Assembly: GCA_036522155.1 (NCBI GenBank) | Contig: DATDGI010000445.1 | Coordinates: 1-45,882, forward strand | Direction of reading: 5' to 3' | Origin: UBA9676 sp036522155 | GTDB lineage: Bacteria > Actinomycetota > Actinomycetes > Streptosporangiales > Streptosporangiaceae | DNA length: 45,882 nt | Shown here: positions 34,324 to 42,901 of the stretch, piece by piece | Numbering within the stretch: the first letter of the stretch is position 1 | How the letters are laid out: each line of letters opens with the position of its first letter | Position numbers and translations under genes: made by a program | The notes under the pieces: generated by a model | Seen by the model: the letters and a program-made list of their open reading frames with translations, nothing else | Databases searched by the model: none | Told to the model about the DNA's origin: nothing

Positions 34324-35435
34324 GCCCGCTCCATCTCGGCCCGGATCGTCCCGAGCAGCTCCTCCCAGGACGCCGCGAACTTCGTCACCCCTTCCTCCTC
34401 CAGCACACCGACGACGTCGTCGTAAGCGATGCCGAGGCCAGCCAGCTCCGCAAATACCTGGGCCGACTGCTCATAGGTACCGTGGATCGTGTCGCCGCGC
34501 AGCCGGCCGTGGTCGGCCATCGCGTGCGCGGTCGCCTCCGGCATGGTGTTGACGGTGCCCGGCGCGACCAGTTCCACCACGTACATGGTGTCGGGGTAGG
34601 CCGGGTCCTTGGTGCTGGTCGACGCCCACAGCGGCCGTTGCGGCCGCGCTCCGGCCCGGTGCAGCGGCTGCCAGCGCTCGCTGGCGAAGTTCTGCTCGTA
34701 CACCTGGTAGGCGAGCCGCGCGTTGGCCAGGGCGGCCTGGCCGCGCAGCGCCGCCGCCTCCGGGGTGCCGATCTTGTCCAGCCGGCTGTCCACCTCGGTG
34801 TCGACCCGGCTGACGAAGAACGATGCCACCGAGGCGATCGAGGCCAGGTCGTGCCCGGCCTGCCCGGCCCGCTCCAGGCCGGTGAAGAAGGCGTCGATCA
34901 CCTCGCGGTAGCGCGCCAGCGAGAAGATCAGTGTGACGTTGATGCTGATCCCCTCGGCCAGGCACTGGCTGATGGCGGCCAGCCCGGCCCTGGTGCCCGG
35001 GATCTTTATGAACAGGTTGGGCCGGTCCACCAGCCACCACAGGGCCCGGGCCTCGGCCACGGTCCTGGCGGTGTCACCCGCCAGCCGGGGGTCGACCTCC
35101 AGCGACACCCGGCCGTCCACCCCCGCGGTCCGGTCGTAGGCGGGCCTGAGCACGTCGCAGGCCCAGCGGATGTCGTAGGTGGTGATGGCCCGGGACGCCT
35201 CCCCGACGCTCACCCCGCGCAGCGCGAGGTCGGCGATCTGCTCGCGGTAGGCGGAGCCGTGGCTGAGCGCGTGGTCGAAAATGGTTGGGTTGGAGGTGAC
35301 CCCGACCACGTGCCGGTCCGCCATCAGGGCGGCCAGGCTGCCGGTGACCAGCCGCTCGCGGTTGATGTCGTCCAGCCACACCGATACGCCGGCTGCGGAC
35401 AGCTGCCCGAGGACGTCGTCTGGTTGTGCCGTCAT
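34320..35435 (-). CDS. tal: Transaldolase
   Basis: Transfers dihydroxyacetone units between sedoheptulose-7-phosphate and glyceraldehyde-3-phosphate. I chose ATG 35435 (371 residues; AAGGAG 9 nt upstream). The frame extends to 35486, but that would overlap tkt and lacks similarity. Motifs: SVWLDDINRERL, VTSNPTIFDHAL near residue 46, the Schiff-base lysine K144 in FIKIPGT, and SINVTLIFSLARY. Later SFFVSRVDTEVD and STSTKDPAYPDT belong to the actinobacterial TalB-like long subtype. 31 nt downstream of tkt, coupled to pgi. Confidence 0.97.
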   Translation of the reverse strand: MTAQPDDVLGQLSAAGVSVWLDDINRERLVTGSLAALMADRHVVGVTSNPTIFDHALSHGSAYREQIADLALRGVSVGEASRAITTYDIRWACDVLRPAYDRTAGVDGRVSLEVDPRLAGDTARTVAEARALWWLVDRPNLFIKIPGTRAGLAAISQCLAEGISINVTLIFSLARYREVIDAFFTGLERAGQAGHDLASIASVASFFVSRVDTEVDSRLDKIGTPEAAALRGQAALANARLAYQVYEQNFASERWQPLHRAGARPQRPLWASTSTKDPAYPDTMYVVELVAPGTVNTMPEATAHAMADHGRLRGDTIHGTYEQSAQVFAELAGLGIAYDDVVGVLEEEGVTKFAASWEELLGTIRAEMERA

Positions 35436-35466
35436 GGCGTCTGGCTCCTTGTCACTCGCATTCCCG

Positions 35467-37611
35467 TCAGCTGCCATCGTGGGCACCGCGGGCCAGCCTG
35501 GCCAGGCTGGCCCGGGCGGCGGCCGCCACCCGTTCCGGGGTAAACCCGAACTGCTCCATCAGCACCTGGTAGTCGGCGGAGGCTCCGAAATGCTCCAGGC
35601 TGACGCATTCGCCGGCCGGCCCGGCGAAGGCCCGCCAGCCGAGCGCGATGCCCGCCTCGATGCAGACCCGCGCCGCGATCCGGGTGGGCAGGACTTCCTC
35701 CTGGTAGGCCAGGTCCTGGGCGGCGAACCATTCCACGCAGGGCATGGAGACCACCCGGGCGGCGACTCCGTCCCGGGCGAGCAGTTCCCGCGCCGCCAGC
35801 GCCACCTGCACCTCGCTGCCGGTGGCGATGATGATCACCGCCGGCTCGCCGCCGGGCGCCTCGGCCAGCACATAGCCGCCGCGGGCGGTGCCCTCGGCAC
35901 CGGCCAGCCCGTCACCGGCGGCCACCTCGGCCGGGCCGGCACTGCGGTCAAGCACGGGCAGGTTCTGCCGGGTCAGGCAGAGGCCAGCCGGCCGGTCATG
36001 GTGGCCGAGGATGACCCGCCAGGCGACCACGGTCTCGTTGGCGTCCCCGGGCCGGACGACGTCCAGGCCGGGGATCGCGCGCAGGGCCCACAGCTGCTCG
36101 ACCGGCTGGTGGGTGGGCCCGTCCTCGCCGAGCCCGATCGAGTCGTGGGTCCAGACGTAGGTCACCGGCAGCCGCATCATCGCCGCCAGCCGGACCGCGG
36201 GCCGCATGTAATCGCTGAACACCAGGAAGGTGCCGCCGTAGGGCCGGGTCAGCCCGTCCACCGCGATCCCGTTGCAGATCGCGCCCATGGCGTGCTCCCG
36301 GATCCCGAAATGCAGGATCCGGCCGAACGGGTTGCCGGGGAACATCCGGGTCTGGTGCTCGGCCGGGATGAAGGATGGCTCGCCCTTCATCGTGGTGTTG
36401 TTGCTCCCGGCCAGGTCGGCCGACCCGCCCCAGAGCTCGGGGAGCACCCCGGCCAGCGCGTTCAGCACCTCACCGGAAGCCTTCCTGGTCGCCATGCCCT
36501 TGCTGTCGGGCGGGAAGGACGGCAGTGTGGCCGCCCAGCCGCCGGGCAGCTCCCGGGCGGACAGCCGGGCCAGCAGCGCGGCCCGGTCCGGGCTGGCCGC
36601 GGCCCAGGCGGCGAACGACTCCTCCCAGGCCGCGTGGGCCAGCTTGCCGCGGCCGGCCACCTGCCGGGCGTGCGCGACGATCTCGTCCTCGGCCGGGAAG
36701 GCCACGTCCGGGTCGAACCCGAGGATCCGCTTGGTCGCGGCCACCTCCTGGGCGCCGAGCGCCGACCCGTGGGCCTCGCCGGTGTTCTGCTTGGTCGGGG
36801 CCGGCCAGCCGATGATGGTGCGCAGGGAGATGAACGAGGGCTGGCTGGTGTGGTCGCGGGCGGCGATCAGGGCCGACCGCAGCGCGTCCACATCCTCGGC
36901 GTAGCCGTCCGGGTGCCGCCAGCTCACCCGCTGGACGTGCCAGCCGTAGGCCTCGTACCGCGCGCACACGTCTTCCGACTTGGCGATCGCGGTGTCGTCC
37001 TCGATCGAGATGGTGTTGTCGTCGTAGACCACGACCATCTGGCCGAGCTGCTGATGGCTGGCGATCGACGAAGCCTCGTGGCTGATGCCCTCCTCGATGT
37101 CCCCGTCCGAGACGAACACGTAAATGTGATGGTCGAACGGGCTGGTGCCGGCCGGGGCGTCCGGGTCCAGCAGCCCGCGCTCGCGGCGGGCGGCCATCGC
37201 CATCCCCACCGCGTTGGCCAGGCCCTGCCCGAGCGGGCCGGTGGTGATCTCCACCCCGGGGGTGTGCCGGTACTCGGGGTGGCCGGGGGTGAGGCTGCCC
37301 CAGGTGCGCAGGGCCTTGAGGTCATCCAGGGTCAGCCCGTAGCCGGACAGGTAGAACTGTATGTACAGGGTCAGGCTGGAGTGACCGCAGGACAGCACGA
37401 ACCGGTCCCGGCCGAGCCACTCCGGGTCCGCCGGGTCGTGCCGGAGGATCTCCTGGAACAGCAGGTAGGCGGCCGGAGCCAGGCTCATCGCCGTGCCGGG
37501 ATGACCGGACCCGGCCTGCTCGACGGCATCCATGGCCAGGACGCGGATCAGATCGACGGCCCTACGGTCGGCGGCCGACCATCGCGTACCGGTGCCAGAT
37601 GCGGTTGCCAC
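35467..37611 (-). CDS. tkt: Transketolase
   Basis: Thiamine-diphosphate enzyme moving two-carbon units among sugar phosphates. Start set at GTG 37611 (714 residues, normal length); the frame extends 174 codons further but there it only mirrors the divergent prsW gene. N-terminal AVEQAGSGHPGTAMSLAP, TPP-binding VSDGDIEEGISHEASSIASH with YDDNTISIED, and the pyrimidine domain GIREHAMGAICNGIAVDG and FSDYMRPAVRLAAMM. It closes with GATGSEVQ-like ATGSEVQVAL. AGGAG lies 13 nt before GTG, a long spacing, so the exact start is less certain. First gene of the six-gene operon. Confidence 0.96.
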   Translation of the reverse strand: MATASGTGTRWSAADRRAVDLIRVLAMDAVEQAGSGHPGTAMSLAPAAYLLFQEILRHDPADPEWLGRDRFVLSCGHSSLTLYIQFYLSGYGLTLDDLKALRTWGSLTPGHPEYRHTPGVEITTGPLGQGLANAVGMAMAARRERGLLDPDAPAGTSPFDHHIYVFVSDGDIEEGISHEASSIASHQQLGQMVVVYDDNTISIEDDTAIAKSEDVCARYEAYGWHVQRVSWRHPDGYAEDVDALRSALIAARDHTSQPSFISLRTIIGWPAPTKQNTGEAHGSALGAQEVAATKRILGFDPDVAFPAEDEIVAHARQVAGRGKLAHAAWEESFAAWAAASPDRAALLARLSARELPGGWAATLPSFPPDSKGMATRKASGEVLNALAGVLPELWGGSADLAGSNNTTMKGEPSFIPAEHQTRMFPGNPFGRILHFGIREHAMGAICNGIAVDGLTRPYGGTFLVFSDYMRPAVRLAAMMRLPVTYVWTHDSIGLGEDGPTHQPVEQLWALRAIPGLDVVRPGDANETVVAWRVILGHHDRPAGLCLTRQNLPVLDRSAGPAEVAAGDGLAGAEGTARGGYVLAEAPGGEPAVIIIATGSEVQVALAARELLARDGVAARVVSMPCVEWFAAQDLAYQEEVLPTRIAARVCIEAGIALGWRAFAGPAGECVSLEHFGASADYQVLMEQFGFTPERVAAAARASLARLARGAHDGS

Positions 37612-37756
37612 GGTGAGATCAGCGCTCCTCTCCGGGCGCGTGCGCGCCGCCCCGCCGATGCAGCGTCCAGGACCGGTTACCGAATACGACCCTATCCGGC
37701 GGGGAGCTGGCCACCTCCCCCGCAGGTGGGTTCGGCCGGGCCAGTACGCTGCCGGC
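37612..37756. promoter_or_regulatory. Divergent promoter region tkt / prsW
   Basis: 145 nt between divergent starts. Minus strand: TAGGGT (37694 to 37689) is a possible -10 for the tkt operon, leaving a ~70-nt leader. Plus strand: TACGCT (37745-37750) ends 6 nt before the prsW ATG, fitting a leaderless transcript. No convincing -35 on either side. Confidence 0.4.
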
Positions 37757-38935
37757 ATGGCGACCCTCCGGCCCGGCCGTGAAGCGCGGGCGGTGATCGA
37801 GGGGCGCCGGCCGGGCCAGGCACCGGCCGGCATCGTGATCGGCATCGCCGCCGGCCTCGGCTGCGCGCTGGCCGCGCTCGGGGTGGACGTGCTGGAGAGC
37901 GTGAGCAGCGCCCGGCACAGCGTGGTGCCGTTCCTGGTCGCGCTGCCGCTGGCGCTGCTGCCGGTGCCGTTCCTGATCGCCCTGGTCCTGCTGCTGGACC
38001 GGCTGGAACCCGAGCCGCGCGGCAATCTGGCGTTCTGTTTCGCCTGGGGCGCGGGCATCGCCGCCCTGCTGGCGGCGATCATCAACACCGCCGGGCTGCT
38101 GTTCATCACCCAGCCCGATCTCGGCACCACCAACGGTCAGTTCGTGTCGGCCACCTTCGGCGCGCCGGTCGTGGAGGAGGCGCTCAAGGGCTCTGTCCTG
38201 TTCTGGCTGCTGTGGCGCCGCCGCCAGGAGTTCGACGGGCCGACCGACGGCATCGTCTACGCCGCCATGGCCGGGCTGGGCTTCGCCATGATCGAGAACG
38301 TCGGCTACTACCTCGGTGCGCTGGTCCGGCCGGAGATCGGGGGAGTGCAGCTGCTCGGCTACACGTTCGTGTTCCGCGGGCTGCTCTCACCGTTCGCGCA
38401 CCCGGCGTTCACGGCCATGACCGGGATCGGCGTCGCCTACGCGGCCACCCACCGGCACCGTGGCTGGGCGGCGGTGGCCGGCCTGCTGGCCGCCATGACC
38501 TTGCACGGCCTGTGGAACGGGCTGACCAGCTACGGCCTGCGCGGCATCGCCGTGGCCTACCTGATGGTCATGGGCGTGCTCACCGCACTGCTCGTGGTCG
38601 TGGTCGGCGACCGGCGCCGGATCGTGGCCCTGATCTGGCGATACCTGCCCGGTTACGCCGCGGCGGGCGTGGTCACCGAGGCGGATCTGCGGATGCTCAG
38701 CACCCTGCGCGGCCGCCGGGAGGCCCGGCGGTGGGCGCGCCGCACCGGCGGCCAGCCAGCGGCCCGGGCCATGGCCAGCTACCAGCTGGCCGCGACCGAG
38801 CTGGCGCTGGTCCACCAGCGGGCCGGGCGCGGGGTCATCGGCCCGGCCCGGTTCGATGAGCGCCGCCAGTCGCTGCTGGCGCTGATGTCGGCGGCCCGCA
38901 GGCCGGCCGCCAGGAGCTGGGCGGAGCCGGGGTAA
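37757..38935 (+). CDS. prsW: PrsW-family intramembrane metalloprotease
   Basis: Membrane-embedded protease of the CPBP/PrsW group; the Bacillus member cleaves an anti-sigma factor at site 1. 392 residues from ATG 37757, which has no ribosome site but a -10-like TACGCT 6 nt upstream. About eight transmembrane helices; active-site motifs in order: EEALK (140-144), EN in MIENVGYY (180-181), H215 in FAHPAFTAM and H250 in LHGLWN. The C-terminal ~110 residues are cytoplasmic, helical and Arg-rich (RGRREARRWARR). Target protein unknown; no anti-sigma gene is adjacent. It occupies the spot where ctaB often lies between tkt and ctaA. Confidence 0.88.
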   Translation: MATLRPGREARAVIEGRRPGQAPAGIVIGIAAGLGCALAALGVDVLESVSSARHSVVPFLVALPLALLPVPFLIALVLLLDRLEPEPRGNLAFCFAWGAGIAALLAAIINTAGLLFITQPDLGTTNGQFVSATFGAPVVEEALKGSVLFWLLWRRRQEFDGPTDGIVYAAMAGLGFAMIENVGYYLGALVRPEIGGVQLLGYTFVFRGLLSPFAHPAFTAMTGIGVAYAATHRHRGWAAVAGLLAAMTLHGLWNGLTSYGLRGIAVAYLMVMGVLTALLVVVVGDRRRIVALIWRYLPGYAAAGVVTEADLRMLSTLRGRREARRWARRTGGQPAARAMASYQLAATELALVHQRAGRGVIGPARFDERRQSLLALMSAARRPAARSWAEPG

Positions 38936-38953
38936 CGGCCGCCAGGGACGGCG

Positions 38954-40054
38954 TCAGTGGGCGGCTGCGGGCTCGGCCGGGGCCCCAGCCAGGCTGGCGT
39001 GCTCACCGGGCTGGCCCGGTGGCGCGGGCAGCAGCGGGCCCCGGTCGCGCACCGCGAACACCAGTTGCAGCGCCACGATCCAGATCAGCAGCGAGCCGGT
39101 CACGTGTACCCACACCAGGCCGGCCGGGAGGCCGGTGAAGTACTGGGTGTAGCCGACCGCACCCTGGATGAGCAGCAGCCCCAGCAGCAGCCAGCCCAGC
39201 CGCATGACCGGCACCGGTGCCTTGGTCAGCCGGAGCCCCACCACCAGCGACAGCACCGTCCCGCCGAGCAGCCAGCCGATGTCGGAGTGAAGCTGGGTGA
39301 CCCCGGTCAGCGGCAGGTGGTAACGGGGCACGTTGGCCGCGCCGGCCAGCGGGCCGGTCCCGGTGACCACGGTTCCCGCCGCCAGCATCGCGGCCGTGAC
39401 CGCGACCACCCCGTAGCTCAGCAGCCGCAGGTCGGCCCGGACCAGCGGGCGGGCGGGCCCGGTGCCCTCGGTGCACCGGGCGTGCAGGGCCACCGCGGCG
39501 GCCACGACCGCGCTGGACACCAGGAAGTGCAGCGACACCAGGGCCGGGTTGAGCTTGGTCAGCACCACGATCCCGCCCAGCACGATCTGCGCGACCACCC
39601 CGGCGGGCTGGGCAGCGGCGAGCCAGACCAGGTCGGCCCGGCGGCGCCCGCCGGGGCGGAACCGCCAGGCCGCGATCAGCACCGCGACCGCCACCGCCGT
39701 GACCACGACCGTGACCAGCCGGTTCCCGAACTCGATCCAGGTGTGGAACATCGGGTCGCCGGCCGTGTGGGCGGCCACCAGGCTGCCGCGGGTGCACTGC
39801 GGCCAGTCCGGGCAGCCGAGCCCGGACTGGCTCAGCCGGACCGCCGCGCCGGTGACGATGATGAACGCGGTTGACACGACCCCGGCCAGCGCGATCCGCC
39901 GCAGCGCGGCGGGCGTGGGCTCCCAGACCGGGGCAGCCACGCGCCGGAGCGCCGTCGCCAGCCTGCCGCCGGGAGCGGGCGGCTGGCCGTCGGCGGCCGC
40001 GGGTGCCCCCGGGCTGGCTGGTGGCGGGGTCGGGTCGGCTGGCACGCCCCCCAT
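38954..40054 (-). CDS. ctaA: Heme A synthase (COX15/CtaA)
   Basis: Converts heme O to heme A for aa3-type cytochrome c oxidase in the plasma membrane. 366 residues with a Pro/Ala-rich cytoplasmic N-terminus of ~50 residues and eight transmembrane helices in two repeats. Conserved: VTGAAVRLSQSGLGCPDWPQC with the loop cysteine pair C81 and C87, H104 and E108 in HTWIEFGNRL, the histidine in SLHFLVSS, and in the second half QLHSDIGWLL and WVHVTGSLL for heme ligation. The partner ctaB (heme O synthase) is not in this window. Convergent with prsW (18 nt gap). Confidence 0.94.
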   Translation of the reverse strand: MGGVPADPTPPPASPGAPAAADGQPPAPGGRLATALRRVAAPVWEPTPAALRRIALAGVVSTAFIIVTGAAVRLSQSGLGCPDWPQCTRGSLVAAHTAGDPMFHTWIEFGNRLVTVVVTAVAVAVLIAAWRFRPGGRRRADLVWLAAAQPAGVVAQIVLGGIVVLTKLNPALVSLHFLVSSAVVAAAVALHARCTEGTGPARPLVRADLRLLSYGVVAVTAAMLAAGTVVTGTGPLAGAANVPRYHLPLTGVTQLHSDIGWLLGGTVLSLVVGLRLTKAPVPVMRLGWLLLGLLLIQGAVGYTQYFTGLPAGLVWVHVTGSLLIWIVALQLVFAVRDRGPLLPAPPGQPGEHASLAGAPAEPAAAH

Positions 40055-40118
40055 GGTAGGGACTGACCTGCCCGATTCGCACCCCGGCCGTCCGCGCGCG
40101 AGGATGTGTTGGGTTGTG

Positions 40119-41042
40119 TTACGCCTGTGGTGCCTGGGACTCGCGGGTGCCGCCCCGGGCGGCGCCCGCGCAGGCGATCATCACCAGCACGATCGCCACC
40201 CATTCGCTGACCGCCAGCGACTCACTCAGCATGACCAGCCCGACCAGGGCGGCGACCGCTGGCTCCAGGCTCATCCAGATGCCGAACACCCGGGGCGGCA
40301 CCCGCCGCAGCGCCTCCAGTTCCAGCGAGTAGGGGATGATCGAGGAGAGCAGGCCGATGGCCACCCCGGTGACCAGGATGCCGGGGCGCAGCAGCGCCCC
40401 GTGCCCGGCGGCGACGCCCACCGGGATGCTGAGCACCGCGGCCAGTGCCATCGCGATCGCCAGGCCCGACGTGCCGGTGAACCGGCGCCCGGTGGCCCGG
40501 CTGAGAATGATGTACCCGGCCCAGGCGGTCCCGGCCAGCAGCGCGAACCCCAGCCCGGCCAGGCCGACCCGGTGGCCGGCCCCGCCGGTGCCGCCCGCCT
40601 GGGTCAGCAGGGCCACGCCGGCCCCGGCCAGGGCGACCCACACCAGATCGATGACCCGCCGCGAGGCGGCGACCGCCACCGCCAGCGGGCCGAGGAACTC
40701 GATGGTGACCGCGATCCCCAGCGGAATCCGGGCGAATGCCTGATAGATCGAGAAATTCATGACCGCGAGGGTCACCCCGAAGGCGGCCACCACCGCCGCG
40801 TCCCGCCACGACCGTTGCCGCACCACCCGGGCCAGGTTCTGGGCCATCCCGCGGCCGCCAACGGCGGCCATCAGCAGGCCGGCCGTCCACAGCCGCAGCC
40901 CGGTAACCGCCGCGGGCGGCAGCTGGGTGAACAGCCGGGCGGCCAGCCCGGCGCCGACCTGCACGGAGACGACGCCGGTGAAGACCAGCGCGGACGGCGG
41001 AAGATGCCCGAGCAGCGCGGCCGGCCCGCCCCGCGCGGTCAC
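40119..41042 (-). CDS. EamA-family (DMT) transporter, RhtA-like
   Basis: Ten-helix drug/metabolite transporter of 307 residues built from two EamA repeats. Similar to RhtA/YdcZ-type threonine or homoserine exporters by pattern (AVTGLRLWTAGLLM; FSIYQAFARIPLGIAVTIEFLGPLAVAV; SSIIPYSLELEALRRVPPRVFGIWMSLEPAVAALVG). The motif EFLGPLAVA and the phrase LEPAVAALVGLVML are typical of this branch. GTG 41042, with GGGAGGGA about 12 nt upstream. Located between ctaA and an ABC exporter without overlap; substrate unknown. Confidence 0.88.
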   Translation of the reverse strand: MTARGGPAALLGHLPPSALVFTGVVSVQVGAGLAARLFTQLPPAAVTGLRLWTAGLLMAAVGGRGMAQNLARVVRQRSWRDAAVVAAFGVTLAVMNFSIYQAFARIPLGIAVTIEFLGPLAVAVAASRRVIDLVWVALAGAGVALLTQAGGTGGAGHRVGLAGLGFALLAGTAWAGYIILSRATGRRFTGTSGLAIAMALAAVLSIPVGVAAGHGALLRPGILVTGVAIGLLSSIIPYSLELEALRRVPPRVFGIWMSLEPAVAALVGLVMLSESLAVSEWVAIVLVMIACAGAARGGTRESQAPQA

Positions 41043-41110
41043 CGCCGGGCCGGTCCCTCCCCGCGGCCGCCCGGCCGGTCCTGGGCCGGGCGCCGGTGCC
41101 CGGCTGCCGC

Positions 41111-41890
41111 CTACTCCCAGTGGAACGTCCGCGCGGCGAGCGCGATCGCGGCCACCGCCCAGACGGCGAGGACGGCCACGTCACGCGCGGGTGACCCGGC
41201 GCTGCCGGACAGGACCGAGCGCAGCCCGTCGGAGAGCGCGCCGGATGGCAGCAGCGTCAGCACGGCGCGGGCTCCGGCGGGGAACCTGGACAGCGGGAAG
41301 ATCACTCCGCCGATACCGAGCAGCACCAGGTAGATCAGGTTCGCCACGGCCAGCGTGGCCTCCGCGCGCAGGGTGCCCGCCAGCAGCAGGGCGAGGCCGC
41401 TGAACGTGGCCGTGCCCGCCAGCACCAGCAGCACGGCCGCGCCCGCTCCGGCCACCCCGCCGTGCGGCTGCCAGCCCAGGGCCAGCCCGGTGGCGGCGAT
41501 GATCACCAGCTGGCCGGCCTCGACCGTCAGGACGGTGAGCGTCTTGGCGGCGATCAGGCCGGCCCGGGGGAGCGGCGTGGCGCCGAGCCGCTTGAGCACC
41601 CCGTACCGCCGCTCGAAGCCGGTGGCGATGGCCTGGCTGGTGAATGCCGTCGAGATCACCGCCAGCGCCATGATGCCCGGGACCAGGAAGTCAACCCGGC
41701 GGCCGTGGCCCACCTTCACCAGCGGCTCCAGCGTGAACGCGAGCAGCAGCAGCACCGGGATGATCAACGTCAGCAGCAGCTGCTCGCCATTGCGCAGCAG
41801 GGTGCGGGTCTCCAGCGCGGCCTGCGCGGTGATCATCCGTGTCAGCGGTGCCGCTCCCGGCGCCGGCTCCGGCCATGGCGCGGCGCTCAT
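41111..41890 (-). CDS. ABC-2 type transporter permease
   Basis: 259 residues from ATG 41890, which overlaps the ATPase stop (ATGA); the frame runs further upstream but only as a shadow of the ATPase gene. Six hydrophobic segments in the ABC-2 (DrrB/NodJ-like) arrangement: LLLTLIIPVLLLLAFTL first, then DFLVPGIMALAVISTAFTSQAIATGFERRYGVLKRLGATPL, the typical cytoplasmic coupling region, and later LAVANLIYLVLLGIGGVIFPLSRFP. Works with the upstream ATPase as an exporter. The substrate is not evident; in actinomycetes this pair often neighbours heme A synthase genes. Confidence 0.91.
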   Translation of the reverse strand: MSAAPWPEPAPGAAPLTRMITAQAALETRTLLRNGEQLLLTLIIPVLLLLAFTLEPLVKVGHGRRVDFLVPGIMALAVISTAFTSQAIATGFERRYGVLKRLGATPLPRAGLIAAKTLTVLTVEAGQLVIIAATGLALGWQPHGGVAGAGAAVLLVLAGTATFSGLALLLAGTLRAEATLAVANLIYLVLLGIGGVIFPLSRFPAGARAVLTLLPSGALSDGLRSVLSGSAGSPARDVAVLAVWAVAAIALAARTFHWE

Positions 41891-42813
41891 GACCGCAGCT
41901 CCCGCCCGGTCAGCTCCAGGAACACATCTTCCAGGGTGCGGCTCTCGATCCGCAGATCCTGGGCCAGCACGCCGTGCTCGGCGCACCAGGCGGTCACCGC
42001 CGCGATCAGCTGCGGGTCCACCCGGTCGGGGACTTCCACCACGTAGTGCCCGGCCGGGGATTCCTTCGCCGCACTGCCGGGGGTGAGCGCGGCCAGCAGG
42101 CCGTCGGTGTCCAGCCCGGGCTCGGCCCGGAACCGCAACTGGCCGGCCGTGCCGGTCAGCTCGGCCGGGGTGCCCCCGGCCACCAGCCGCCCGTGGTCGA
42201 CGATGGCCACCCGGTCCGCCAGGCGTTCTGCCTCATCCATGTGATGGGTGGTGAGGATGACGCTGGCCCCAGTCGCGCGCAGGTCACCGATCAGATCCCA
42301 GGTGGCGTGCCGTGCCTGCGGATCCAGCCCAGCCGTGGGCTCGTCGAGGAAGACAAGCTCCGGGCGGCCGATGACCGCGGCGGCAAGAGAGAGCCGCTGC
42401 TGCTGGCCGCCGGACAGGCGCTTGAACGGGGTCCGGGCGTGCCCGGTCAGCCCGAGCCGGTCCAGCAGGCCGGCCGGGTCCATCGGGTGGGCGTAGAACC
42501 TGGCCATCACCTGGAGGTACTCGCCCGCCCGGACCGCGGGCGGGATGCCGCCGGACTGCAGCATCACCCCGACCCGGGGGCGCAGCCGCCGGGCGTCGGC
42601 CACCGGGTCCAGGCCCAGCACCGACACCGTGCCCGCGTCCGGCCGCCGGTAGCCCTCGCAGATCTCCACCGTGGTGGTCTTGCCCGCCCCGTTCGGGCCC
42701 AGCACCGCGGTGACCGCGCCGCGGCCCGCCCGCAGTGACAGTCCGTCCACCGCGATCATCGCCCCGTACCGCTTGACGAGATCACGGATCTCGACAGCGG
42801 GGGTGGTGGTCAC
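41887..42813 (-). CDS. ABC transporter ATP-binding protein (DrrA/CcmA-like)
   Basis: 308 residues from GTG 42813. Walker A GPNGAGKTT (39-47), Q-loop in GVMLQSGGIPPAVRAGEYL, signature LSGGQQQRLSLA, Walker B LVFLDEPTAGLDPQ and the switch histidine in TTHHMDEAERLAD. The C-terminal ~80-residue extension (RAEPGLDTDGLLAAL to LRIESRTLEDVFLELTGREL) is typical of DrrA-type exporters. No ribosome site; TACACT (42826 to 42821) ends 7 nt before GTG, so the mRNA is likely leaderless. Coupled with the permease downstream. Confidence 0.94.
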   Translation of the reverse strand: MTTTPAVEIRDLVKRYGAMIAVDGLSLRAGRGAVTAVLGPNGAGKTTTVEICEGYRRPDAGTVSVLGLDPVADARRLRPRVGVMLQSGGIPPAVRAGEYLQVMARFYAHPMDPAGLLDRLGLTGHARTPFKRLSGGQQQRLSLAAAVIGRPELVFLDEPTAGLDPQARHATWDLIGDLRATGASVILTTHHMDEAERLADRVAIVDHGRLVAGGTPAELTGTAGQLRFRAEPGLDTDGLLAALTPGSAAKESPAGHYVVEVPDRVDPQLIAAVTAWCAEHGVLAQDLRIESRTLEDVFLELTGRELRS

Positions 42814-42820
42814 GCTGGCG

Positions 42821-42826
42821 AGTGTA
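42821..42826 (-). promoter_or_regulatory. -10 hexamer for leaderless ABC operon
   Basis: TACACT on the minus strand, 7 nt before the GTG at 42813, fits TANNNT and puts the transcription start at the start codon. No clear -35. Confidence 0.5.
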
Positions 42827-42844
42827 GAGGTTGAGCCGGCCTGG

Positions 42845-42870
42845 GCCGTTTGCGGTCAGGCAAAACCGGC
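42845..42870 (-). terminator. Bulged hairpin between STAND gene and ABC operon
   Basis: GCCGTTTGC (42845-42853) pairs with GCAAAACCGGC (42860-42870) allowing two bulged bases, with a 6-nt loop. It lies 31 nt after the stop of the large minus-strand gene and just upstream of the ABC promoter, so it probably separates the two. Confidence 0.4.
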
Positions 42871-42901
42871 CGGCGTCACCGGCAGGCTGCCGTGGCGCGG
42901 T

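Noticed and set aside
32737..34425. 562-codon plus-strand frame opposite pgi
   Set aside because: Shadow frame: Gln/Arg/His/Gly-rich with no domain.
35436..35486. Longer start for transaldolase at 35486
   Set aside because: It would overlap the tkt stop and add a non-conserved stretch; ATG 35435 has a ribosome site and gives the normal N-terminus.
37612..38133. 174-codon N-terminal extension of transketolase
   Set aside because: Arg/Ser/Ala-rich translation that mirrors the divergent prsW gene; normal transketolase length is reached from GTG 37611.
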